This document shows, piece after piece, positions 24,636 to 33,452 of a stretch of 64,000 bases of DNA (position 1 is the stretch's first letter; each line of letters opens with the position of its first letter). The stretch is from Candidatus Poseidonia alphae (GTDB lineage: Archaea; Thermoplasmatota; Poseidoniia; Poseidoniales; Poseidoniaceae), in NCBI GenBank assembly GCA_002505405.1, contig DAVD01000037.1, positions 1 through 64,000 of the forward strand. The letters are read 5' to 3'. A program made the position numbers and the translations under genes. The notes beneath the pieces are model-generated. The model was not told where the DNA came from, did not search any database, and saw only the letters and a list, made by a program, of their open reading frames with translations.

Positions 24636-25790
24636 CTAGGGTCGGCATTCAACGTCATAGACCACATGGCGGACATATGGGGCATACCATTTGACCCGCT
24701 CAAGATGGTCACCTCGAATGGTAAATCCAAGTTTCATACTGTCACTCAGGGATTGAAATTGTTCAATCGTACTGCGTTTCCAATCGCTGATCTCTTCATC
24801 TTTTACATTCATGTGGACGTGCAACCAACCTCCCTGGGGTTTCAGAGCTTGTAAACACAGACCCCACACGGCTTCTGACGATGGAAGCAAGCCAAGATGG
24901 CATCGGTCAGCGATTCCTTTGAGTTGGGGAAGCGACTTCTGATTGTTTCCGCGATAAACGGTTATCCTGTCGGTAATGCCGTTTGCTTCCGCTCCACGAA
25001 CAAGTCCATCAATGGATGGTTGGTTCATTTCGCACGCATGAACGTGAGCAGCCCCTGCATTGATGAGCATGGGAAACGAATAGTAGCCGACTCCAGCAAA
25101 AGCATCTACAATTGTTTCACCCCTCATGTCCATCGCCCCGATACGACGACGTTCGGTGACGTTGCCGGAGGAAAACATAACTTGAGCGGCATCAAACTCA
25201 TAGTGAATACCGTGGTCAATGAACTTCACGAGCGAGGTGCCGAGAAGAACGGTGGCTTGAGATGAACGAACAGCATCGTTCGCAATCGGTGATTGAATGC
25301 CTACACTTGTGACGTTTAGAGCGGAGGCGATGGCACGCCAAAGTTTACTTTGGTCTTCGGGAGAACATCCCGCCCAAATCTCTTGACTGAAACTGCCAGA
25401 TGGAAAGAGCACAAGTTCTCCAAGACGTTCCCACTTCTTAGGAAGTGTATCAAGGAAGGGCTGGAGGTTGGCTATCTGTTGTTTTGAGGCCAAGCGGGTT
25501 AACCACTCCTCCACCACGTTTCGAAGCCGATTGTGTGGGTCCACAGTTTCCATCACATGAGGAGTGCGCAAAATCAATTGCACGGGGCGATTGGTGATTG
25601 CAGAAATGTCGTTTTTCAACGATGCAGAGAGGTCGATAGAAAGGAGGGGGAACGCGATGAAATCATCTTCATGTTCAACCGGTGCGATGTGTAAATGCAA
25701 GATTTTTTGGGATTTGAGCAGCGCATGGACGCGCGCTCCTTGAAGGCGATGAACTGCAAGGAAAGGGTGTACGCTTTCCTCATGGTTCAT
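24636..25790 (-). CDS. taw2: tRNA wybutosine-synthesising protein Taw2/TYW2 (Trm5-like fold)
   Basis: A 384-residue protein with the Trm5/TYW2 class I methyltransferase fold: TIVDAFAGVGYYSFPMLINA binds SAM, followed by HACEMNQPSIDGL, RGNNQKSLPQL and a terminal RVKWYAPYVRHVVYDVE. At residues 301-306 it has LLPSSE, the TYW2-type motif, where the Trm5 m1G37 methyltransferases carry an N-x-P-type loop. It therefore probably transfers the 3-amino-3-carboxypropyl group of SAM to 4-demethylwyosine at G37 of tRNA-Phe. The N-terminal half (about 1-190) is divergent. It is convergent with the thioredoxin lipoprotein gene (three bases apart) and divergent from a large surface-protein gene. Confidence 0.82.
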   Translation of the reverse strand: MNHEESVHPFLAVHRLQGARVHALLKSQKILHLHIAPVEHEDDFIAFPLLSIDLSASLKNDISAITNRPVQLILRTPHVMETVDPHNRLRNVVEEWLTRLASKQQIANLQPFLDTLPKKWERLGELVLFPSGSFSQEIWAGCSPEDQSKLWRAIASALNVTSVGIQSPIANDAVRSSQATVLLGTSLVKFIDHGIHYEFDAAQVMFSSGNVTERRRIGAMDMRGETIVDAFAGVGYYSFPMLINAGAAHVHACEMNQPSIDGLVRGAEANGITDRITVYRGNNQKSLPQLKGIADRCHLGLLPSSEAVWGLCLQALKPQGGWLHVHMNVKDEEISDWKRSTIEQFQSLSDSMKLGFTIRGDHLERVKWYAPYVRHVVYDVECRP

Positions 25791-25841
25791 GGTAAGGGCA
25801 TGAGGGGAACTGCTTTCAAGTTCCCGTTCATAGCCCGTACG

Positions 25842-28835
25842 ATGTCGGCACTATGTTTGAATAAGAATCGGTCCAATCCGCTCATTCCAACCCTCATTGT
25901 TGGATTCCTTTTCCTCCAGGTTTGGGCGCCTCTTGCAAGTGCTGCGGGCATGCAATCCTGCAGTTCTCTGGGAGGTGAGTGTGACGAATACGACCACGCC
26001 GAAGACATGACTCCGAATCGTCAGGATTGGGTCGAAGGAATGTACGTTTTCGACTTGGTTTCAACCTCGAGTATCGAACTTGAACTGACTTGGGCCGTTC
26101 GTGAATTCGAGCGAGATTCTCTCGGGCTTGGTTCCGGAACGATTGTAGGAAACACACTTGAAAATACCGATGGACTCGACTCTAACGACGGAGCCCCTGC
26201 TGATTTAATCCGTCAAATGTTCAACACAGAAACCGGTGGAAGTGGAACTCCAACGGTGGGTCAAAAACTGAAAAACGAAGTGAATGATGCTATCGAAGAC
26301 GCCCTTACAAGTGGATTTGGAACGGTAACAAGCCTCAGTACAAATTATGTCAATCAATATACCAATGCAGGCACAGTCACGCAATGCTCCACCGATGAAA
26401 CAACCGATTCAGCTGCAGAAGGGGCCAGTCAAGACAACGTGTTTGAACCTCCATTGTGTTTTACTGCAGTGGCTTCCGTCGAATTGATGTCCTCAAATTT
26501 CAATCTCGCTGGAAATGAAAATTTAGACCTTGAGCGTACCTACAAGGGGCTTTTGACGATGGGCGCAGACATCAACACTGGATTTGAGTTAACGACCCAA
26601 CCCGGGCACAAAGCCGACTTCGTCATCAACCCTCCAGCATACTCTACGGTCTTGTCAGTGGATGATAACGGGTCGCTCGTTGCCCGTAACGGCCCTCCAA
26701 GTTACTGGGCTGCAGAATGGTCCATGGACCACCTAACCGCTCAAGAAGTCGACACGGATCTGCTTCAAAGCGTCGACTTGAAGATGGGACACCGCAACTC
26801 ATCAGGAACCCCTACGGTGTGGGTGGATGAAGGAACAAAAGCCCTTGACTTAAATCTCGTTTTGGATTTACGCGATGAAGATGCAGCCACGATTGACTTT
26901 GTTGCAGGCTTGTATTATCTGGATGAGGCTACGCTCTCAGACTGGGGAGTCAACATGTTTGAAGTCTCTTCAGATGCTAGTATTCCGCTCATTACCTCCG
27001 ATGGAATACGTCTTGCATACCATAACGGCATCATTGACCTAACGCAGTTTACCGATCAATTCCCGATTGGAGATATCGTGGAAGGAATTGGCTCTACGGT
27101 AGCAGGCGTTGGAGAGATCACCATGAGCGACTTAGAATGGGTTTCAGAATCCGACGGAACAGGGAACTTTGAACAGCCTGGAGGGCTTAATTACAGCCAT
27201 TCTACAGGATGTTCCGAACCCATACTATCGGGCCAAGAATTGAATTATTGTCTTGAGGGGGCGGTTGCAATGGATGCCACATATCCGGTTTACCTCCAAA
27301 CAACGAGTGCACCTATTGAAAACATGAATCTCATCAGTATTCTCAAGGAATACAATACCAATGACATGGTGGATGACTTCCTTGATGGAGTGCAGCAAAA
27401 CGATTTGGAACGGTTGATGAATTCCGGAATAACGCTTGAGACAGTGCTTGATTCAAGTTACCTTGACGACATCATTCCAAGCAATCTTCCTCCATCTGAA
27501 CTCACCGTTGAAATTCTCGTTCCCTCTTGGATTACTACCCTTGATGGAAGTTCAAAAATCATCTTAACAAAGACCATTGAAGGCTCACAAGAAACGGATA
27601 TTTCCTTCACAGGAACGGGCCCTTCCTATTCATGGGAGAGCGAAATTAAGAACGAACAAGATGACGTAATCTGCTATGCAAACCAGTCCACATGCATCAA
27701 CAGTCAAATTACCCTGGATTGGGAGAAGTTTAATTTGAATGAATGGAGCCAATCCGTCAGTTTCACTTTTGCTTTAGATGCGGAACTTAGCATTTACCGA
27801 ATTGGAATCCCAACAGAGGACCTTCCGCAAGACGGAGATACAAAAGTCACCATGGAAGCAATCCCTTCAGACCTCATTCGTCTCATTATTGACTTGTCCA
27901 GCAGAATGGAAGAGCCCTTGAACCATACAGTGGATTTGGATGGGGATGAAATCGAGATGGTGGCCACGCGGCAGGGAATGAAGGACTTTACCGTACAGTT
28001 CGGAGAAACCGTAACCAAACTCATGCATCAGGCTGGAACAGACCTTGAATCTGAAGAAGGTGTTGAAAAAATGGACCTGAGTGGTTTTGAACTTAAAACG
28101 CAGATTTCAGGCATAGATGCTCCGGATGAGACCATATCAGATGAGGAGCCCATTACGTTGAAGGTTAGCATACCAAGGGTTACCTTTACTATTGGCTTGG
28201 ACCTTGACACCGAAAAAATACAGAACCAAGACCCTGCTGGACTTGGCCTTAGCGTTGTTGCAGATGCCCTTACGACCTCGTTTATTCAACCTATGGAATG
28301 GGCAGCTAATGCTCTGACCACCGGGTTGACCAATTCGATTGCAAACATGAAGGGCATTACCTATCCTTACGAATTCAGCACAGGGGATGTGAATACAACC
28401 GTTGAAGATGATTACGACCTCAATATCGCCGGTCCGATTTCTTTTTCGCTCCCTTGGGGCGTAGAAATTCAGGATTGGGATTCAACATCAGGCAACCTCA
28501 GGGTCACTGAAGATGGAGGTCGACAAACCATAACTTACGTGATTCCACCAGGCGAATTCAACGATGACATTTCATTCAGTATCCATGTCAGTTGGATGTA
28601 TTTCTTGCTTCAATTCTGGATTTACCCGACCATCGTGATCCTCCTTTTGGTCCTCTTTATTCGACGCCGTCGTAGGAAGAAGAAGGCCAAGAAGGAACGT
28701 TTGAAGCGGCGGGAAAGCAACATCAACAAGGCTCAACTTGGGGACCATGAGTTCTCGGACTTGGTAGGTTTTTCAAGCCCAGGGTTACGGCGCGGGGAGT
28801 CCATTGAAGACATGGCTTCAATCGATGATTACTGA
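25842..28835 (+). CDS. Large surface protein with C-terminal membrane anchor
   Basis: About 997 residues. A signal peptide (RSNPLIPTLIVGFLFLQVWA) is followed by an extracellular region rich in Thr, Ser, Asp and Asn with several Cys, probably beta-rich. A C-terminal transmembrane helix (YPTIVILLLVLFI) has a long basic stop-transfer (RRRRRKKKAKKERLKRR) and a cytoplasmic tail of about 45 residues. I recognise no enzymatic or repeat domain. Acidic segments with alternating hydrophobic residues suggest a large adhesin or S-layer-like protein. ATG 25842 gives a normal signal-peptide n-region; ATG 25800 and longer starts are possible. The gene ends three bases before the convergent uvrC stop. Confidence 0.7.
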   Translation: MSALCLNKNRSNPLIPTLIVGFLFLQVWAPLASAAGMQSCSSLGGECDEYDHAEDMTPNRQDWVEGMYVFDLVSTSSIELELTWAVREFERDSLGLGSGTIVGNTLENTDGLDSNDGAPADLIRQMFNTETGGSGTPTVGQKLKNEVNDAIEDALTSGFGTVTSLSTNYVNQYTNAGTVTQCSTDETTDSAAEGASQDNVFEPPLCFTAVASVELMSSNFNLAGNENLDLERTYKGLLTMGADINTGFELTTQPGHKADFVINPPAYSTVLSVDDNGSLVARNGPPSYWAAEWSMDHLTAQEVDTDLLQSVDLKMGHRNSSGTPTVWVDEGTKALDLNLVLDLRDEDAATIDFVAGLYYLDEATLSDWGVNMFEVSSDASIPLITSDGIRLAYHNGIIDLTQFTDQFPIGDIVEGIGSTVAGVGEITMSDLEWVSESDGTGNFEQPGGLNYSHSTGCSEPILSGQELNYCLEGAVAMDATYPVYLQTTSAPIENMNLISILKEYNTNDMVDDFLDGVQQNDLERLMNSGITLETVLDSSYLDDIIPSNLPPSELTVEILVPSWITTLDGSSKIILTKTIEGSQETDISFTGTGPSYSWESEIKNEQDDVICYANQSTCINSQITLDWEKFNLNEWSQSVSFTFALDAELSIYRIGIPTEDLPQDGDTKVTMEAIPSDLIRLIIDLSSRMEEPLNHTVDLDGDEIEMVATRQGMKDFTVQFGETVTKLMHQAGTDLESEEGVEKMDLSGFELKTQISGIDAPDETISDEEPITLKVSIPRVTFTIGLDLDTEKIQNQDPAGLGLSVVADALTTSFIQPMEWAANALTTGLTNSIANMKGITYPYEFSTGDVNTTVEDDYDLNIAGPISFSLPWGVEIQDWDSTSGNLRVTEDGGRQTITYVIPPGEFNDDISFSIHVSWMYFLLQFWIYPTIVILLLVLFIRRRRRKKKAKKERLKRRESNINKAQLGDHEFSDLVGFSSPGLRRGESIEDMASIDDY

Positions 28836-28838
28836 CCC

Positions 28839-30563
28839 TCAGTGCATTGAATCATAGATTCGTTGGGCCAAGGATGGACCAATGCCTGGGACGGTTAACA
28901 ATTCATTGACCGCAGCGTGTTCAATGCCTTTTCTTCCGCCAAAATGGCGAAGAAGTGTTTGCAGTTTTTTGGCCCCTAATCCCTCAACGGCTTCCAGTGG
29001 ATCTGCCAGGCGGTTCCGACTTCGGCGTTTGCGATGGAAGGTGTTGACAAAGCGATGGGCTTCGTCTCTTGCGTGAACCATCACCCTTCCCTGCCGGTCA
29101 AGAATCAGTGGCTCGTGACCGTCTCGATAAACGGTTTCTTCGCGTTTGGCCAAGGCAGCCAGAGGAAATCGCCCGGCCCAACCGTGCTCTTCCAATGCCG
29201 TTGTGATGGTACTGAGGTGAGTTTCTCCACCGTCGATGAGCAACAGGTCAGGCCATTCTTCTTGCCGCTTCGCCCACCTCACGACCACCTCTTTCATCAT
29301 TCGTAAATCATCGATAGCGTCTCCTTTTACCACGTATTTTCGATACTCATCCTTGGCAGGCCGTCCGTTTCTCATGACCACGCTCGCACCGACTCGTTCA
29401 CTTCCAAGGAGTTGAGCCATGTCAAAACAAACCAGGTGATTCAGTTGGTCCAATCCCAAGACTGCTGCCCCGTCATCTGCGGCTCTTTGTTCAAGGGAGC
29501 CGCTTGTTTTTGTGGCCATCCGTTGCAGTTGAATCTCAGCATTTTGGCGAGCCAGCGTCGCCAAATTTTCGAGGTCGCCTCGCTGAGGTGTCCGCACTTC
29601 CACCGAACCTCCTCTTCGTTGATTTAACCACGATTGAAGTCCATCGAAAATGGGCACAGGGCTTAGAAGAAGTCGAGGTGGCCTTCGGTGAGCATAATGT
29701 TCTGAAATGAACATGGAAATGGTTTCACCAATGTCGCCTCCATAGACCACAGGCCACGCTTCTTGGCCCTGAACCATACCTTCGTCAGCATGCAATACAA
29801 CAACAGCAGCCAGTTCCCCTTGAGTGGCGAGTCCTATGGCGTCACAGTCGCGGTAGACTTTGCTCGATACGACATGTTGGCTGGTCGTAGCCCGCACAGC
29901 CCGAATGGTGTCTCTGTATCTTGCCGCTTCTTCGAAGGCTTCACGAGCAGAAGCGCTTTCCATGGAAGCAACCAATTCGTCCGTGAGGGCTGCTGCGTTT
30001 CCGTTCAAAATTTGGCGGACGTTCTTGACATTCTCATTGTAGCCTTCTGGTGAGACGCAAGGGCCAGTACACAAACCAATGTGCATGGAAAGGCATCCCT
30101 GCGGAAGCAATTCTTTACAATCACGAATCCCAAATTGCCGTCGTAGCAACTGCATGACCTGTTTTGCAGCACCAGCATTGGGGAATGGACCCCACTGTTC
30201 GGAATGTTTAGGTGGATAACGCGTGTACATGATTCGAGGAAACTCATGGTCTGTCAAAACAAGATAGGGAAAGGATTTCCCATCCTTGAGCATTGAATTG
30301 TAGCGCGGCATGTGCTCTCGAATCAATTGCCGTTCGAGAACGAGTGCCGCTTGAGGCGTTTGGGTTACGATGCATTCGATATCATCCGCTTTTGCGACAA
30401 GTTCCGGAATCATTTGTCGATCAGGGTTGGATGCAAAATAGGAACGGATTCGCTCGTTAAGGCGCGTTGCTTTCCCCACATAGAGGACCCGCCCCTCTCT
30501 GGTTTTGAAAAGATAAACACCCGCCTCCTTGGGGAGGTTAGCCGAACTGAGGTCGACGGGCAT
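28839..30563 (-). CDS. uvrC: Excinuclease ABC subunit C
   Basis: A 574-residue bacterial-type UvrC. The domains in order are a GIY-YIG nuclease (AGVYLFKTREGRVLYVGKA), a Cys-containing segment (CLSMHIGLCTGPC), the UVR motif (EAFEEAARYRDTIRAV), the RNase-H-like second nuclease (LVCFDMAQLLGSERVGAS through DLLLIDGGETHL) and two helix-hairpin-helix motifs at the end (VEGLGAKKLQTLLRHFG, VPGIGPSLAQRIYDS). It makes both incisions around bulky or UV lesions with UvrA and UvrB. ATG 30563 has a GAGGG element seven bases upstream; ATG 30620 is an alternative that adds 19 residues. It is divergent from the STAND ATPase regulator. Confidence 0.92.
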   Translation of the reverse strand: MPVDLSSANLPKEAGVYLFKTREGRVLYVGKATRLNERIRSYFASNPDRQMIPELVAKADDIECIVTQTPQAALVLERQLIREHMPRYNSMLKDGKSFPYLVLTDHEFPRIMYTRYPPKHSEQWGPFPNAGAAKQVMQLLRRQFGIRDCKELLPQGCLSMHIGLCTGPCVSPEGYNENVKNVRQILNGNAAALTDELVASMESASAREAFEEAARYRDTIRAVRATTSQHVVSSKVYRDCDAIGLATQGELAAVVVLHADEGMVQGQEAWPVVYGGDIGETISMFISEHYAHRRPPRLLLSPVPIFDGLQSWLNQRRGGSVEVRTPQRGDLENLATLARQNAEIQLQRMATKTSGSLEQRAADDGAAVLGLDQLNHLVCFDMAQLLGSERVGASVVMRNGRPAKDEYRKYVVKGDAIDDLRMMKEVVVRWAKRQEEWPDLLLIDGGETHLSTITTALEEHGWAGRFPLAALAKREETVYRDGHEPLILDRQGRVMVHARDEAHRFVNTFHRKRRSRNRLADPLEAVEGLGAKKLQTLLRHFGGRKGIEHAAVNELLTVPGIGPSLAQRIYDSMH

Positions 30564-30642
30564 GAAACCCTCTTGTAGACGGTGGCTCAAAAGGGCAACC
30601 CTGTGAAGAGAAGGGTTCATGCAACCAATGGGATGATTGATG

Positions 30643-30651
30643 AAGGAGGAG
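30643..30651 (+). promoter_or_regulatory. Shine-Dalgarno that fixes the STAND regulator start
   Basis: AAGGAGGAG lies six bases before GTG 30658. The ATG at 30640 and the TTG at 30637 lie upstream of this site and cannot use it, so the GTG is the likely start. Confidence 0.65.
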
Positions 30652-30657
30652 CAAGAA

Positions 30658-32871
30658 GTGCATTATGGAAGAGATATGCTTAGTCGTCCACAGGAAAAGT
30701 TACTCCGATACCTCGGTACCTTTCCCGAGGCCTTGGATCAAGCCTGGGATGTTCCTCGCAACCTTTCCCTCCCCGGTCTTGCTGAAGCGATGGGTGTTGT
30801 GCGGTCTGGGTTAAATCGTCCTCTCAATTTGTTGGAGTCTGAACAATTGATCACCGTTCGTGTTGCTCATGTCATCGGAGGAGGTTCTCGTCGAAGACAG
30901 GTGTATCACGCCACCGAAAAAGGACGCCTATGGTTGTTGGAACACCCCAAAGACGCTGAGGTTGATGAGGGTCAAGATGCTCTCAAGCAGAACCATCTAC
31001 AGGTGGAACTCATCGGTCGTAAGGAGGCCATTATTGAGTTGGAATCCATGTTTGGCCGTCAACAACCCGTTTTGCTTGGAGGTCTATCAGGGATTGGAAA
31101 AACAACCGTTGCTCAAGCATTGATGAGCCGAGCCTCGCTTGAAGGTACATCCATACATTCAGCCATTGTGAACGAATTCTCAGACATGAGGAATATCATT
31201 CAACAGTGGTTTCCAGCCATGAAACCACTTCCCCACGATACAGAGGCATTAGAATCACTTCTTGAGGCCGCTGATGAGAAGCGCATGTTTGTGATCGATG
31301 ATGTCCATTTGATACCACCGAGGCACGCAACCAACGTCAAAGCCATGATTGAAACGTTCCAATGTGACAGCACTACGACGCTTCTTCTTGTTGGCCGGAC
31401 TCCGCTGCCGTTTGATGGTGAATTTGAGTACCGGCAACTGTCTGCTCTTGACCCTGAAGATGCGGCCCAACTGTTGGGGGAGCATTTGGACTTGGAGCAT
31501 CGCCTTTCAATCGCAAACGCACTGGGTGGGCACCCGATGGCTCTCCAATTATACTCGGAAGGAACACCGCTTCCAGAAGCCGGAGAAGACATTCAAAATT
31601 TTGTAGAGCAAACGATTCTGCAAAACCTTGGGGATGAAGAATTGGCTGCCTTAGATCACTATGTTCTCTTCCCCCGACCGCTTGCTGCAAAAGACGTCCC
31701 GCATCAGGACGAAATCGCAGATTTGGACGTGCATGCCCTCTTGCGATGGGAACACGATAACATGAAACTCGAGATTCAACACCTTGTTCGGAACGTTCGC
31801 CGAACGATGTTCTCCAAAGACCGGCTCAAGGAACTTCATCAAACATCTTTGAACCACTGGCTTTTGTGTGAAGATACTCCTGATTCACAAATTCTTCGAT
31901 TGTACCACCAACTTGCCCTTGATGACCCCGAATTCAAATCGCAAATTGAGAGCCAAGTTGAACGCCTTCTTCCTGCTCAAGGAGCAGCAATCGCTGTAAT
32001 TCTGAACCGAGCCGTTGAACAGAAACCAGAAGATGAGATGCTTCATTATTGGGCGGGCAAAGTTGCCTTGCACCGTCATGAACTCGATCGAGTAGGGGTT
32101 CATCTTGAAGCCATCTCAAGCGAAAGTCTTCGAAGTGAATTGGCTTATCAAAAAGCGATTCTCGAGGGCAATGAGGTGGAATCTCAACGGTTGTTGCAGT
32201 CCGTTCTTGCCCATGCAAACGATGTGGAAGCGGCTCGTACTTTACTCTCAGCAGCCGTGCAACATCTTGAAGACCGTTTGTTTGACGAACCATCTGAAAC
32301 GGCATTGTCAACGGTTCAATCCCTACTTCAAGATGTCAAACTCCCTCAACGGCAGGAATTACGCGCGGCAATGATGGTGAGTCTTTCCATGATTCAACAC
32401 GCAGCAGCTCTGTTTGAAGGCGATGTTCAACGAGCTAACGAACTCCGTGATGCACTGGCATCAATCAGCGATGAGCATGACCCCTTTGTTCGTCTGCTCA
32501 AATTAAAGGCATCCTTTCGCTTCCATTCATCCGACAATCTTGAGTTGATCATCAACGAGGCTGAAGAGGTCATCCAACGCCAGCCTACGGCCTTTCACAA
32601 AGCGGCTTTACAACTGACCCTCGCTGAATTCCTATGGGCGCATGATTCCAAGAAGGCACAAGGCGTGTTTGAAGATGTTCCATCACCTGATGTGCTCCGT
32701 TCCAAAGGAGTTGCTCATCAGCGTTATGCAGGTAGGTGGTGGTATTTACACTCAAAAATCACGCCAAACACGTCGCTCATGTCAATGCGGGAAGCAAGCC
32801 GCTGCTTCCGTTCAGCAGGCTGTCATTCAGCGAGCCGTACACTCGTTAAACGAATGCATCGATTGTTGTGA
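30658..32871 (+). CDS. STAND-type ATPase regulator with N-terminal winged helix
   Basis: A 737-residue protein. Residues about 5-95 form a winged helix (LPGLAEAMGVVRSGLNRPLN as the helix-turn-helix, then RRRQVYHATEKG as the wing). An NTPase follows with Walker A LSGIGKTTVAQ (near 143-153), Walker B MFVIDDVHLIPP, a sensor-like LLLVGRTPLPF, and the GGHPMALQL motif typical of STAND/NB-ARC and MalT-like ATPases. The C-terminal 350 residues are helical with TPR-like pairing (for example HYWAGKVALHRHELDRVG). STAND proteins are signal-triggered switches; some are transcription factors, others are immune sensors with effector domains. Here the only extra domain is DNA-binding, so a regulator is favoured. 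It is convergent with two RAM-domain genes, one base apart. Confidence 0.82.
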   Translation: MHYGRDMLSRPQEKLLRYLGTFPEALDQAWDVPRNLSLPGLAEAMGVVRSGLNRPLNLLESEQLITVRVAHVIGGGSRRRQVYHATEKGRLWLLEHPKDAEVDEGQDALKQNHLQVELIGRKEAIIELESMFGRQQPVLLGGLSGIGKTTVAQALMSRASLEGTSIHSAIVNEFSDMRNIIQQWFPAMKPLPHDTEALESLLEAADEKRMFVIDDVHLIPPRHATNVKAMIETFQCDSTTTLLLVGRTPLPFDGEFEYRQLSALDPEDAAQLLGEHLDLEHRLSIANALGGHPMALQLYSEGTPLPEAGEDIQNFVEQTILQNLGDEELAALDHYVLFPRPLAAKDVPHQDEIADLDVHALLRWEHDNMKLEIQHLVRNVRRTMFSKDRLKELHQTSLNHWLLCEDTPDSQILRLYHQLALDDPEFKSQIESQVERLLPAQGAAIAVILNRAVEQKPEDEMLHYWAGKVALHRHELDRVGVHLEAISSESLRSELAYQKAILEGNEVESQRLLQSVLAHANDVEAARTLLSAAVQHLEDRLFDEPSETALSTVQSLLQDVKLPQRQELRAAMMVSLSMIQHAAALFEGDVQRANELRDALASISDEHDPFVRLLKLKASFRFHSSDNLELIINEAEEVIQRQPTAFHKAALQLTLAEFLWAHDSKKAQGVFEDVPSPDVLRSKGVAHQRYAGRWWYLHSKITPNTSLMSMREASRCFRSAGCHSASRTLVKRMHRLL

Positions 32872-33117
32872 TTAGAGTTCTGCTCCGATCAATGTTTTGG
32901 TGTCAGCAATTCCGGAAAGAGAACGAATGTCTTCTACAATGCATCGGGTAAGTGCAAACTCTTCATCAGCCTGAACGCGAGCGATGATGTCGTATTCGCC
33001 AAATAGCATCCACCGGTTGGTCACTAAATCGATGTTATCAAGTGCATTACGGACGTTATCCTCTTCGCCAGGAAGGGTGGTAATCAATACGAATCCAATA
33101 GCCATTTCATCACTCAT
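32872..33117 (-). CDS. Solo Lrp/AsnC effector (RAM) domain protein
   Basis: An 81-residue protein that is just the regulation-of-amino-acid-metabolism domain: IGFVLITTLPGEEDNVRNAL, then VTNRWMLFGEYDIIARVQAD, and a terminal SGIADTKTLIGAEL, giving the beta-alpha-beta-beta-alpha-beta pattern. It lacks the DNA-binding half of Lrp. Family members bind amino acids or other small molecules and oligomerise, and solo forms can modulate full-length Lrp proteins. Its ATG overlaps the stop of the neighbouring paralogue by four bases, so the pair is translationally coupled. Confidence 0.88.
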   Translation of the reverse strand: MSDEMAIGFVLITTLPGEEDNVRNALDNIDLVTNRWMLFGEYDIIARVQADEEFALTRCIVEDIRSLSGIADTKTLIGAEL

Positions 33118-33347
33118 CCTTCAACTGCAATCAGCGTTTGTGTTTCCTTGACGCCTTTGATTTTTCGAAATGTATTCATGACGAGGTCGGAAAGACGTTT
33201 TGAATTTGAAGCGGTAATACGGACCAAGAGGTCAAATTCCCCGTAGAGTGCGTGAACTTCTGCGACGTCTTCATGTCCAGTGAGCGAGAGGTACACTTCA
33301 CGTTCATGCGTGGGTTCGGTTTTGAACAGAATAAATGCCTCAGGCAT
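33114..33347 (-). CDS. Solo Lrp/AsnC effector (RAM) domain protein, paralogue
   Basis: A 77-residue RAM domain without a DNA-binding part, paralogous to its downstream neighbour: EAFILFKTEPTHEREVYLSL, then VHALYGEFDLLVRITAS, ending IKGVKETQTLIAVEG. The shared pattern (GE-[YF]-D-[IL]-[IL]-x-R-[VI], then TxTLIxxE) shows a tandem duplication. It is first in the two-gene unit and overlaps the next gene by ATGA. A hetero-oligomer of the two is plausible. The upstream gap to the giant surface-protein gene (33348-33452) should hold divergent promoters. Confidence 0.88.
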   Translation of the reverse strand: MPEAFILFKTEPTHEREVYLSLTGHEDVAEVHALYGEFDLLVRITASNSKRLSDLVMNTFRKIKGVKETQTLIAVEG

Positions 33348-33452
33348 GTATGTTGGAATGAAAGTCGGGATTTATGGCTTCCTCTTGATGCATTTCTTCT
33401 CCCGATACAAAGCAGCGAACCATTGAAAGGGTAAAGCAGGTGATTGAGGGAT

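Noticed and set aside
24636..25790. Trm5 (m1G37 methyltransferase) instead of TYW2
   Set aside because: The motif-IV position reads LLPSSE as in TYW2 and lacks the N-x-P-type loop of Trm5. The call stays tentative because the N-terminal half is divergent.
30658..32871. STAND ATPase as an antiphage (Avs-type) protein
   Set aside because: It has a DNA-binding winged helix and no nuclease, protease or membrane effector domain, so a transcriptional regulator is the simpler reading.
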